A stretch of 64,000 nt of DNA from Toxoplasma gondii ME49 (taxonomy: Eukaryota > Apicomplexa > Conoidasida > Eucoccidiorida > Sarcocystidae). Under the pieces are notes generated by a model. That model had not been told where the DNA came from, ran no database searches, and was given only the letters and a program-made list of their open reading frames with translations. The stretch covers positions 3,569,529 to 3,633,528 of the forward strand of contig NC_031480.1 of NCBI RefSeq assembly GCF_000006565.2. The letters run 5' to 3'. A program made the translations under genes and the position numbers. Below are positions 12,905 through 25,600 of the stretch, in pieces; within the stretch, counting starts at the first letter, position 1, and each line of letters opens with the position of its first letter.

Positions 12905-14631
12905 TGTACGCTAAAAAAAGCCTCGCCTATGAGGTAACACCGCCAGAAGAATCAGAAGGGCACCGTTGTTGTACAGTGTTCCAACAAGTCTTTTCTTTCG
13001 GGACCAGCAGCTCACCTACACTTCGTCGAAGGGGAAGGAATCAAAGAAAAAGATTACCCATTAATTTTAACATACATGACGTTCGACATACAAAACAGAT
13101 GCCGCCGATTCTCCAACGAGCCTCGGTAGGTTTAGCCAGCTTTCCAGTCTTCGTGAAGGAAACCCTTCGGGATATGCTACTCCGGACTCTGATGAAGGCC
13201 GAGTTATTGGCGTGCGCTGACACCCGTCATGAAGAACCGGCACTTGTCGGAGGCTGTCGCAAAAACCAATTCCACGATTCAACGATGGTCACGGAACACT
13301 GCTGCTGGCAAAGTCAAGGGGGAAACGTCCCGGCACCAACTCGCAGCATTCTCACGCTTCCGCCGAATCACCATCGAAAAAATGCCGTACATAAACCGAC
13401 AGCTTCCCAAGCGTCACACGGAGCTCGTTGTGCCCTCTTAAAATTTGCATGACGCATGTGTACATACGCACTGTTCCCAATAGTCCTGAATTCCATTCTT
13501 GAGCTTACAAAGCAACCCGTTCACGCTCACTGCGCAGACATTCTGTTCCAAAAAAGTACCTCGACACACCAACATTCCCCTGTACTCCACTTGAGCACAC
13601 GGTACACAAACCGATCAGGCCGCGCCAGACGCAGGCTTCTACAAAAACGACTCAGCCTGCCATGTTTGACCGTCTTCATCCCTTGAACACTCTCGAACGC
13701 GTGTTTGTCCTACGCTGTACCTCGGCCCCTTGCGACCAAGTATGGACCACGATGGGTACTAAAACCACCGCAGAGTCCCCTTGGCTGTGTCAGACTTCCA
13801 CACCAAAAAACAACACCTAGCACCCTTTACCCTGCCTCGGAAACGGAGGCTCTCTACGCAGAGCTTCGACCGTTGTGCACGCGTGCACCGATTCCTTTAC
13901 AGGACCCGAAACTAACCCCTGTTTTGATTTCTCCCAAACCATAACGACTTGGCTCATGACACCAAACTCACGGCTCAGCTTCCCTCCCTTTTCGAAAGGC
14001 GCGCTCGTCGTGACAGCCGCGTTGGGATTCTAACCATCAGACTGGAGTGAGGGATATATAAAACAGACCCACCATAAGCAATGGCCCTCTGCTGAACGAG
14101 TTGCTCCCCCGAGAAGCTTCGCAAACCGAGAAAAAACTGTGTGACGCTCACGATTCCTTATCGAACGCAACCGCAGGGCACCACACAAAACCGAGACTTT
14201 CCCCTCCGGGGCGGATGTACACTGGGATTTCTGTTCGGGCAAGTGCAACGCCCCCAACAGCTCCCAAGACCAAATGTCGAAAACCTCGACGACACCGATT
14301 TGGCTTTCGCCCACGCCGAAACCAGATAAAACGAACCTCCGATTCTAACCTCTCAGAAACCTTAGGAAAGTGACAACGCATTTGTCAGACGCAACTGCAC
14401 AACGTGCTCGCGTCACCCCAGAATACGACGGTTCTCCTGTGAACCCTTCCAGCGTGTTGAACTGAAGAAATCTCCTACACTGTACCGATTCCTGTTGCTG
14501 CGCTCGGCAGCACAGACATCAATTCGTGAGCTTCTTCAGGCTCACACGCTAGCTGACGCTTCACTCCTCTTAGTTTTTCCTTCGCCTCGTAGCCTAGGCA
14601 AGTCCGTTGCTGTATGCGCACCGCACACAAG

Positions 14632-17378
14632 CTAATTCGAGGCTTCTGCCGTTTTCGCGTATGTCGCGGGACCCGTCATTTCGGTGGGACTACCGTAGAC
14701 CATGGGTGTCTCATATCCACTGCGTCCGGCTGGATTGCCATAAACAGTAGGATGGACGCTGACGCCTGTCGCTCCTGCACCGTTTGCGTAAGCAGGAGAT
14801 CCCGGCATGACCGCGAGGCTCGTTCCTGCAGCTGCTTGCACTTGCTCGTGCTTCAAAATCAGTTCCTCAATGAACCGCGCGCGCGGAGTCAGGCAGCTCT
14901 GGAATATCAACCAGGTGACTGTCATGAAGAACCAGAACGCGTTGTAGCCGAAGTTCCCCGGATCGCAGTTCATTCCCTGGGCAGTGATGGCCGCGTTGCA
15001 CTGAAGGTACGAACGAAACACAGCCGTACCAGCAAACACACACTCGGATTTTGTGCAAGATGTCCACACACTCGAGTTGAAAACTGCTGTTGAACATGCC
15101 ATCATTCAAGCTCCTTCCCAGTGCACGACGCAACTGACGCCGGCAGACGACACACAGAAGAAAACAGCTCCTCTCGGGTGATACCACCCGCGATCAACAC
15201 AATCTGTGCGCGTCGCGCCTTTTGCCGAACAGCTCTCTGAAACGCCATCCGGAAATCGACTGTCTCAACACATGTACATCCGACCTGTCCGTCTTAAGGT
15301 TCCCCCTCCACACTGCTGTTTCAGCAGCGATTTACCGTTCAGAGCTTCACTGCCGGCTTCCAGAAACAGCGGTAGACAGTGCACGAATGGACGGGAAGAG
15401 ACGCAAGTTCTCCACATGTGGAACAACACACACAAACAGGAAGCAAAGCGATGGGTCGTTTCAGCTGCAGAAGTTGACGTGCTCACTGCAGCATCGATTT
15501 CTCACCCGAAAGACCATGACGATTGCAGAGAAGACGAAGGTGAAGTAGACGAAGCAGCCCACCACGGAAATGAAGCCGTACAACAGCCCAAAATTCCTCG
15601 CAGTCTCTTTGGAGAACCCGCGCTCTTGAATGGAGTCTCGGTGGTAAAGCATGATCAACACGGCGCACTGAACAGCAGATTTGCCACAAGACAAGAACAC
15701 ACCTGGTGGCAGCCATCGCAACAGGGCGACCTTGCTAGCCGCTTTTCGAACTACCCCGTGGCTCCGCTCACGCCGCAGTGTCACCAATGCAATTTAGAGG
15801 AAGACCCGTCTAGGAAAAGCACCTTAGCAAAGTCGCTGGAGACATCAGGCCTTCGTCACTGGAGAGACAAAACTCGCACACTCTTGCCATGCCTCCAGCA
15901 TAGGAACTGGAATACAGGAAACACGCGCTTCTAGATACGTGACAAATGCGGTGTCTACGGCTCTGGGCCTCTGGCAACAAAGACTCGTCCGGAAAAAATA
16001 CACACCAGTGCACCTGCTGCCGCACCCTTGGAACTGCTCGTATCAAAGAAAAGACACACACACACAGTTCCAACTTTCAGGTTTACGTATCGAACACTAA
16101 TGGTACCTGTGCCAATGAGCCCTTCAGGCAGACAGTCAGAAGAGGTAACGACAATTCCGAGCTGCAAAGAACTCGGGGGGGGGGTCTTGATTTAAGTCTG
16201 GGTTCGGCTGCCATTGAATCTTTCTGTGGAAGGCTTTGTCACGCTACAAAATTCGGCTTCAACACTGCGTCGAGCTCGCGTACACGTGCGTCGTGGACAT
16301 CCTCTGTCACGTTCAGGTCGTCCTGAAATAATAAATGTTGCTTGCATGACTGCATAGGAGCGACTGCATGCCAAACGAGCGAGGTCCATTTATTTCAGGA
16401 CGAAATATTCCCGTAAGAGAAAGTTCTTCTATTGCATCCACAGGAAAAGCGAGTCCCTTCTCCACTCACCACAGATGCGGGGAGAGCTGACAACCAGCCC
16501 CAGAACATGGGCATCGTCGCAGGGAACCTACGAGAAGACATAGGCCGCGCCGAAGCAGCGAAGCATCCACGAAATACAGTGCTTCTCCAGAAACAGACAC
16601 CAGCCGCCTCCACAGGGAAGCAGGATAGAAAGAACTGTGAATGCCTCGACCGACTGTCAACCTCGAACCCTCAACGGCGTCAGTGCACCACAGCGGCTGA
16701 CCGACGAACGTCCTCTGTGGTCAGATGAAGACTCGGGAAGTGTAGGACTTTCATTCTATTCTGACATTCTCTCGACAACTTCGATCCCCGACAGAAGGTA
16801 ACGTCGCCCGCCCAAGTGGTTGCATGGAGTCACATTATTCCTCGGGGATATGATGTTTTCATGTGTGGGACCGTGGTACAGGGATTTGCTCACGAATTTC
16901 CATGAAGCCGTCTGTACGCGTTTAAAGGATATGAACTTAATGAGTTAAAGCACCTACACAGGAGGGACGCAGGCAGGTAAAGCCAAGACAGACGGGAGCA
17001 CGGATGTTATTCCGACTGCGCGACTCATCGACAAAGAAACTACACTCGAGAACGAGAGGCATCGTTCCAGCTTGCCCGTGGAAAAAGAAGGATTCAGGGT
17101 ACCAGAAGACGAAAGCCGGTGTTGTCCGACCTCTTTCGCGCGACCGTGCTGCTCTTTCCTTACCGGTCATCGCAGACGGGAACGACGACGTGGAGGACCG
17201 AGGAGAGAATCGACATGAAGCACCAGAGCAGACAAGGCAGAAGGCGAAGGAAGTCTCGAGTTGTCAAGTCGCAGCCGCAGAAACAACCGAGAAGTCCGCA
17301 GAAAGATCGGGGCGCCTCCACCGGGCAACAGGTGCAGCATGAGGCGCAGCGGCCTCGACTTTCTCCGGGCGGTGCCAT
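14632..17378 (-). CDS. Four-helix membrane protein of claudin-like topology with cysteine-rich N-terminus
   Basis: Six exons with matching phases: 17164-17378, 16470-16634, 16107-16161, 15506-15667, 15044-15133 and 14632-15000, about 351 residues. The ATG at 17378 sits in ACCCATGGC. The N-terminal tail has clustered cysteines (RCASCCTCCP, CGLLGCFCGC), likely sites of lipid modification. Helix 1 is around LRLLPCLLWCFMSILSSVLH, then comes a loop of about 65 residues containing RRCPCSGAGC, helix 2 (LSLPLLTVCLKG.. to ..AVLIML), helix 3 (LLYGFISVVGCFVYFTFVF), a second loop with three cysteines (LECVDI, RCNAAI, MNCDPG), helix 4 (NAFWFFMTVTWLIF) and a cytosolic tail of about 85 residues rich in Gly, Pro and Tyr (PTVYGNP, PMVYGSP). 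Four helices, a longer first loop and a Pro-containing C-tail recall the claudin-like apicomplexan microneme protein CLAMP, which is essential for invasion; identity with CLAMP is a guess from layout, not from sequence match. Confidence 0.75.
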
Positions 17379-19672
17379 GGGTCACAACGTGATGCACGCG
17401 ATAGCGGGAGTCGAAGTCACCGTCAGAAAAGTCGGATCAACGCGCCACAGGGTTCATCAGCGAAACGTCCGCCACGCAGCACCCCGAAGAGACAGGTGAG
17501 GTGATGGAGCCGCGAGGATCCGAGAATCACGGGAGAGAGTAGGCTGGAATTGTCCTAGACCTTGGCGGGAAAGGGAAGCGGACCCACCTCAGAGCGGAGT
17601 ACAAAACTAGAAAACTCCACACGGATTTGAAGGACAGTCGATTTCTTCTCGCAGACCTTTTCGTCACCCCGTCGAGTGGAGTGAGCGACTGGTGAAAATG
17701 CAGGGCTACACAGATTTCCCGATACGACAACCACGAAATGGAAGAAATCGTTGGCAGCACGCGGGTGATGAAAAGGAGACGAGTGATAACAGACCAAGTG
17801 GTGCACGGGGAAACTGCGGACCGACCTGAAACCAGCAATTCAGTGGTCTTTTCAGACTCGATCGCGGCTGACAGGAAGATGGACCTGGCAATTCATGCAC
17901 ATCGAGTCCTGCCGTTTTCCCACAACGGGAACAATCCGTACTTCACGAAAAAAGCTTCTTTTTCAGAAGAACCCGCCCTGCGGCGTTTCCGGGGGAATCC
18001 GTGCGGCGTATAGACACCCGAACGACAACCCCCTGGGGTCGACGGAACTGCAAGCACCGACCAACGAACGCAAGTGTGATCCAGAAGAGCCGTGAAAAAA
18101 CAGAACGGAACAGAAGAGCACGAGAGCGGAATGGATTCAGTCTGCCTTCAGGAACGAAATTATTCTTCTGTCGCGGGGGGACGCGCGGTAAAAAAGTAGC
18201 GCCGATACACGCGAGCATACGCAAGTAGTGTTGTTTGGAAGCGCTGCAGTTGTGCCAAAGGGTGCGAAATCAGCAAACGAAGGAGACTATTCAGCAGAGG
18301 TCCGACGGAAGAAGACCAAGCGTTCGACTCGAATTATGGGTTCTTTCCAGCAATCAAGCAAAGCGCTTTCCAGGTGCCTGGCGGGCTGAGAGCCGACGAC
18401 GGCCAGGAAGCAACGTGTGCTTAGGAAAGACAAATTTGTGCGTACCCGACTGGCGACGCCTCCCCAGGAACCGCCCTCTGTTGTGTGTGAAGATGAGCGC
18501 GTTGAAAGCGGAAAGCAGAAAAGTACGCGGGGAGACAATTGCCGATACCAACGAGACGGAAACACTGGCAAGGTGGCCAACTCCTCGACACACGCAAGGC
18601 GTCCGCAGCTGTTGGATTCCGAGCTTTTGATCTGTGTAGATCTGCCGGATTTGCCGCAACGCGGATGAGCATGTTCGAGTTAGGAGTGTCCTTTTATTAG
18701 CAACTTCTCACGGATTTTTCCGGACTTTTCTCACACGATTGCAACCCGTCAACTCCGGCCACCTTTTCGCAGGCCAGTGGTCAGGAGGCTGAAACCTGCG
18801 ACGGTGGCCCGGCTTATTTGCTGGTGCCATCCGCTCTCACTCGCTACTCGTGAAAATGGTTCTGGGGGCACGGGCAAGCCGACGTAGACAAAACAAAGAC
18901 ACTGTTAAGTGTTGTTGTTGGCAAGCCCCAAAAGGACTTTCCGCCCCCTCCATATCCTTGATCCAGCAACCTTCACATTACAACCACAGAGCACGGGTGA
19001 TTCTCTGAAACCAAGTAACCGGATTCCCCTTGAAAAAAAAGCAGAAAAATGGACGCACACCAGATGCTGTGTCTGGCGACACAGACCGTATTTTGCGCTG
19101 GGCGACTTGCTTCTAGGACCATAGGAAACCCCGGTTGCTACCGCCGCCCATTCTCAGCAAAGTCAAGCACTCTGCACCGTTTCTTGCAGGGGATGGGTTT
19201 TCCAAGCAGTCTGTATTCGTGTCTTTGACCTTCAGGCAGATATTTCGACTTCTCATAACAAATGTAGGGGACCACAACCGCAGCCGGCACACCGCGGTCA
19301 GCACAGCCAGCCCGTCATCGCACAGTCAGAGGGGGCCGTTGCGGCAAGCCAGAAACGCTTGTCTACAAAGATAACAGGCCTGAACGCGATTTCCGCAGTT
19401 TTATTTCCGAAATGCCAGTGCAGAGCGATCCGTGGACTGGGTCGCGACCCTTCCCTGTTTCGCTTCTTGAAGCCGTCGGGCGTCACTGCAGGTGAGCCAC
19501 TGCGCGCGTGACCCCCCTTGGCGGCGCGGCTCTATTCTGCACTGAGCTCGGACGTTTCTCTACTGGGACAGACTGCTTCTTCTTGAGATACATCTTTGTT
19601 TTTTCGTCACCCTTTTCTGCCGACTCAGGGGCTACGCAGTCGGGAGATTGGAAGCGAGTAAAACGACCGTTC
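17379..19672. other. Divergent promoter region between the tetraspan gene and FAN1
   Basis: About 2.3 kb separating two start codons pointing away from each other. Several short frames on both strands have no recognisable content. I see no clear core promoter element by eye; transcription start sites of both genes should lie here. Confidence 0.5.
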
Positions 19673-22600
19673 ATGGCAAGCCGGGGACGTAAAGGCGAGG
19701 GGCGGCGGCCTGGGCGTCGTAGCTTCCCATTTTTCCTCCGAAATGGACACAGAAATAGGGGCTTGTCTTCCTCTGGTGCCGTCCCGTCCGGGGAACGCTG
19801 TCGTCGACCCGCCGACTTGGCGACCGAAGGCAGATGCCCAGAAGCGACTCGAACTCCACAGAGCACTCTTCTGGATTTCTTCAGTCGACAGAGCAGAGAT
19901 CAGCAACGCCAGGGAAACCACGCGCCGCGTCGCTCCGCAGGCAAAGAATCCAGGGAAGGCGCAACAGAAACTTGTGACGGAGCGCCTTGCTCGGCCGCTG
20001 CCCAGTGCGCGGACAGCGGCCGTCCTGGAACTCGCGTCTCGTGCAGGTCGTCGACATGGCGCCTTGTCTCAGCTTCCCAGGAGGTCGTGGAAGTTATTGA
20101 GGTCTCCAGTCACGATGAAGAGTCGGTTGCTGCGTTGCCGGCCGACGCAAAGTGTCGTGAAGCGACGCACAGGTCGCTAGAACATGTTGAGGCTTGCCAG
20201 CTCGGAAGACGACACATGAAGCGAACGCGTGGGTGGAGTCTCCACGAGTCAGAAGGCGCATCGACGGACATGCACAGGACTGACGAGGGTGGCCGAACGC
20301 GTCGCGGCCTCTCATCTGCAGGCTCCAGAAGAGAAGGCGGTCATTCTTCCACGTTCTTTGCTCCACCAGATTCAGACGACTGCCGACCCGTTCCTGCTGC
20401 ATCTCAAGTCGTTCCTTCAGATATGTGCGGTCGCCGGGAACTCGTGAAGAGCGATGTTTCTGCCGGGGTGGAAGACAGCGGTATGGGTGCCTCTCCTGGG
20501 GACAGGAAGCGTCTGACTCTTTCTCGTCCTACTCTTTCTTCAGACGGAGGTTCTGTTTCTGCGACGTGTCTGGTGGCGGAGAAGAGCTTGTCACCTGCTC
20601 GCTCGCTACCAGCCGTTGACAACCACACGCCAGGCGCTAGAGGGTACGCGGAGTGCGAGAAGCAGCCCAGCGAGCCGTTTTCAGAAGCCTCTGGCGCAGC
20701 TCCGCCCTGTGGCTCGGGGCGCTTGGATGGACGCGATGATCCAGCAACGGAGGGGGTACAGAGAAGCGCAGACAGGTCGGCTTCTTTGCATGCTTTGGAG
20801 TGCACATGTTCCACGCCGAGTTCAGAGAGAACACCCGTGGAGGAGGACGCCTCGGGACGGTGCCCCCCGTGGATGTGGAATTACACAGCCCCCGTGTACG
20901 CATGTCTGGAGGCGAGTTGCACTTTCAACTCGCACTTGTTTTCCCGCTCGGAGAAAGGCGACTTGCGGCGTCTAGTGCGACTCCTTGCCCTTCCTATCGA
21001 CGTGCCTGACGAGGAGACAGGAGAGCCGAGAGGCGTCGGTGAAACGTCTCCAACGGGTAGGGACGCCGAGGTCGAGGCTTGCGAGACAGTCGGGTCTTGG
21101 AAACGGACACCCTGTCAAGCGTTGTCTCCTGGGGCGCGCCTGCTCTTTTGTCGACTCGTGCTTCAGTTCTGCCGGACGCCACGTCGAGAAGTGGACTTCC
21201 ACAGTTTCGGCCTCAACGACGTCGAAACTCGAGCCAGCGCTGCACAGGCGCATGCAGCGGACGCAGCGCCTTCCTCTTCCCGACGCTCTGCTTCGCTCCT
21301 GGCATCGCCGTGGCTTCGTCTCGCGCCGCTGCTGAGTCGCAGCCGACGAGAAGTGGCAGATCCCCAAGCTGCCCTGGATGAACTGCGTACGTGCGGGCTG
21401 TTCACAGTGTGGGACCCCCGCTCCGGTGTACATACACCTGACGACGGGGCTTGGCTGCGGAGCAGCGGTGGGTTGCCGGCACCCTCGGGGGGCGCCGCGA
21501 CTCCCGATGCGGAAAGCGCGCAGGTGAGAAGCGACCTTCGCAGGCTCCGCTGCAGGCCCGACCTTCCATTGCCTGAGCAAGGCGACCGACTTGACAGGAA
21601 GGGTGGGGATCCGCAGCCAGCTGGAGACATAACGTCACCTCGAGTGCCATCAACACGACGCACATCCACAGGTTCCAGTGGAGAGTCCCACACCAGTTCT
21701 TCTCCTGGATCGTCCCCCGACACAAACGGATCCGAAGGAGTCACATGCATTGGAGGAAGACCGGCGAGCTTCAGCTGGGCTCCACCCGAATTCCGCGTCC
21801 ACAGCACTCAGTGTTCTCCCCTCACTTCTAGTGGGGCATGTCCACGGGAACCGAGATCCGCCGCGTCCGTTTCCGCGGCGTCTCAGGGCTCGACATGTTC
21901 AAAGACGCAGGGGGTCTCCCGGTGGAGTGCTCAGAGGCGTGCGGCGGCTGCCACTTTGAAAAACAGTCTGATTGCTGCATTCGACTGTCTCACGGTTCCT
22001 GAACTCCAGCGCATCGTGGCGGAGGTCGACGCGACGCTTGCGATTCCAAGCCGAGCTTCGCCTTTCTCTCGGCGCTTTGGCAGCCTCGCCTGCTCGACAC
22101 TCGCAGCTCAGCTCCGTCGTCTGTTCCCTGCGAGTCGACGAATGCCCCGAGCGCAGGGAGATCAGCGCCACACCCGCGTCTTCAAGAGGCGGTCGGACTG
22201 CCTCGCGTTTCTCGGCGTCGCTGCAGAGGCAGCGTTTGTTTCGCTTCTCAGGGAGCAAGGCGACGACTCATGCGTCGATTTCTCCACTTGGGCGCCGTGT
22301 CTGCCTCGACTGGTGCGGACCGGGAAACAGGCCGAGCAGCCAGGTGTGAAAATGAAGAAACTGACTCACTTCTTCAAGGCCGCGGCTTCTTCAGAGACAC
22401 TGCAGAGCCGGTCTAGAGTGTCCACCGCCCAGTCCGCCCGCTCCGGTGACAACAGGGTCGCCACACGGTCTGTGTGCCCGCGAGACGCAGCCTCGTCTCG
22501 AACCAGTAACGCGACTCGCGACGGCGAATTCACCTCCGCTGCCGCCGTCGCCTCTGACCCCGCTTCGAGTGTACATACACCTCAGTGCGGTGGTGCAACC

Positions 22601-25600
22601 GCGGCATCGCTCGCATCCGGCCCTTCGCAGAATGCCGCTGCCTCGGGAGCTTTTTGGTCGCTATCTGATGGCGAGCGTTTTCTCCAAATGTTGAGAGAAG
22701 TTCTTGTGCACTGCGTCGGGCCGCTTGCCTCATTCCACGACGCGAAGGTGCTGCATACGTTGTGCGTGGCGTTTTTCGCGTTTCACGTCGTCCACAGCTC
22801 CTTTCTGAATTTCCTGTCTCGTAGCGCCCCTCCCGCCGCAGTGCTCTGGACGTCGCGTTCCCGGTCCGGCCTGCTGCCCTTGACCTTCGACGCAGAGACA
22901 CCGTCGCGAGATCGGCGACAGCCTGGTGAAGTTCAGGGCAACGAAGGTCTGAGAAACGAAGCCGAGGAAACGGTTTTCAGCTTGGCGGCAGCCGCCATCT
23001 CTCCCGCAGTGTCGCGACTCGCCGGACTCGTGACCTACCACCTGCAAGCCCAACGCACTGGCGGTCACCCAACGTTCGTCCGAGAGCGAGGAAACGCGAC
23101 AAGCAACCATGAGCGACGAACGGACGGTGGAGGAGGCCTCACAAAGGGTCGAACATCCGTGGACGAACAAGACAGTGGGGATGGGCAATGGGACGGTGGA
23201 CTCGACGAAGAAGGAAGTGGGGACGATAAAGGCGGCAGTCGCATTGCTGCAAGAACGGTCACATCCCAACAGCCAGGAGCCCCGCCTTCACGGAGAGAAG
23301 CAGAAAGGCTGTCTTCGACTGAGGGAGATGCCGTTCTTGCTCGCAGAAAGGACGAGGACGGCGTCGAGCGTGCAGTTTCTTCAGAATTGCACTTGTGGGG
23401 TCGAGTCGGCGAGAAAAGGATCTGTGAAACATGTGGCGGGGCAGCGGTGAGGAAGCCGAGACAGCTGGAGGCGCCTCCGCTGCGGTGTCGATGCAGCTGC
23501 TGTGAGTATGCTAGAGCCCACACACCGATCTTTGCGTCTCGAGTGTCTCTCTTCGTCTACGCCGCTGCGCTCCTTGAAGAGTGGCGCCTGTCTGCTTTGC
23601 TCTGGGGCGGCCTCGTATTGCCGGCACCAGAGCGTCTGGGAGACTCAAGAGAAACTGCAGTGCTCGCCATCGTCCAGAACGCCGCGGAGAAGCTCCGCGC
23701 CCACGTGGAGCAAGCCGAAGATCTGTTGATCAGACACCTGAGCCGAGGGGGCAGGCTGGACTCTGTCGCGTCAAACGCCGAAGGCGGCGTCGAGGAGGGC
23801 GGGAAGGTGTGTGCGGTAGCCGAGGACGTGGAGACAGTCTCTTGTTCGTTTTTGGAAAGTCCTTTTTCTCCGAGCGGGTTGATGGAGTCAACTGCTGAAA
23901 TGCCGAACTTTTGTGGAAGGAGACTCGGCGAAGGCGGGGGCTCTCTGGCAGCTGCAGAGCTGCAGCTCGGCGCCGACGTCCCCACAGGAGGGGGCGACGC
24001 TTCTTCGCCGCGCCTCAGACGCGCGCTGGAGGTAGCGACTCCGCCGTCAAAGCTTTTTCGCTTCACTCCGCAGTTTGTTTGGGCCAAGACCATTTCTCAC
24101 GGCCTCGAACTGGTGGAACAAAGAAAGTGCCACCGCCAGGCAGTCGACCTGCTCAGGCTTCTTCTCCGCCTTCACCGACTTCGGCAGAGCCTGACTCACT
24201 GCCTCACCTTCGACCGCGCGCCCTCTGCTGCTCGGCGCCGACGGACAGCCTCGGAGACACGCGGAGGAGACAGCGAAGAGACACCTGGAGACACCGAGGA
24301 GACACACCGGGGCGCCGAGAAGATGGACAGGAACCGAAAAGGAACCTTGCTTCCGCCGGCGGACTCTCCACAGCTCTCCACCGGCAGCGCCAAGTCTCGG
24401 CATGTTGGCAGAGAGAACGTTCGACTGCAGCCGGCTGTGTGTCGCGCGCTGTCTCGACACGCAGGCCAGTGGTACAACCGTCTGATGGTTCTGCTAAAAG
24501 TTCACTTGTCCCGTCCTCTGGAGTCTCTCGTCGTCGCCGTCGAGTGCTTGAGAGAGCCTGAAGGAGCTGTGAGCCTCGCGGAGCGTCTCGCGATTGGCAA
24601 GCGGGCCACAGCGCTAGCCAAGACGCTCGCGCATGCAGCGGAGAAGGCGAGGAAACAACGCAAGGGGCAAAAAGATCAAAGGGGGGAAGGACGTCGAGAG
24701 ACGCGACCAAGAGACGCCACGCAGAGTAGACCTCGTGTCGCACAGAGAGGAAGGCGCGGACAGAAGGTCGAGGTCAAAGACGACGATGTCGTGGAGAGCG
24801 ATGCAGAGACAGAAAAGACAGAAAAGACAGAAGAGACAGAAGAGGTGGGGAAGAGAAGAGAGACAGCAGAGCCTGTCCCCGACTGCTGGGTCGACGTTTT
24901 GCGGCTCGTGGGATTCCCGGGGGAGACAGCTAGCGAGGCGGTGAGTGTCTCTGTTTGTGGGGTGGCGAAGCCCTTTCAGAAAAGAGATAGCGCGTCCGTT
25001 CTTTCTGGAACAGACGCAACCCCACAGCAGAGCGTTTCTCAGAGCCTTCCATCCCCGCCTGTCAGAAGCAAAGGCACTGCAGATCCTCGGGCGTCACCGG
25101 AAGACAAACGCGAAGATTCAAAGACACTGACATGCGTCTCGGGGGAGACGAACGTGCAAGAGCGTCCAACAGGCTACGCCGCGTCGCTGGGCTGGCCTCT
25201 GGGCTGGAGCGTTGGAGGCGCTTCGTCGCCTCTCGTGGAGAGTGCAGCGGAAGATGCGTCTCGCGTGTCTGGGTGGGGTGAGTCTGCGCGTCTCTCCTGG
25301 ACGAGGTTTTTTCCTCGAGACGTGCATGCGCGACTTCTCGAGACAGAAGAGCTGCAGAGCCTGATAGAGAAGGACTTGCCGCACAGCGTCGTCTACGCGA
25401 GGCCTCTGCAAGCCAGTCAACAGACAGGGAAAAGCAGCGTCTTTGTTGGGTGGGATAACCGGCTTTTGAGTGTCGAGGAACTGTGCATGCAACACTACTC
25501 GATGGCAGGGGACTGGCGCGCCGTCCACGACGAAGGGCGCTGCCTCCGCATGCTCTTCAGAGTGATGACGTTCGATTTAGACGCAAGCGTCGAACAGACG

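Larger units (their letters stand above)
10903..14631. other. Intergenic region between convergent genes, with a 69-bp duplication
   Basis: About 3.7 kb between two gene ends. No frame has a recognisable product. The part from roughly 13.4 to 14.4 kb is rich in C and A and poor in G on the plus strand, as expected for the U/G-rich 3' untranslated region of the minus-strand tetraspan gene. It contains the direct repeat listed separately. Confidence 0.5.

Noticed and set aside
12789..14480. 15-base word GAAATCTCCTACACT near 12789 and near 14466
   Set aside because: One shared 15-mer without extended flanking similarity is within chance for a window this long.
18235..18668. Overlapping frames on both strands upstream of FAN1
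   Set aside because: Four frames compete in the same 430 bp with no recognisable content; treated as promoter or leader DNA.
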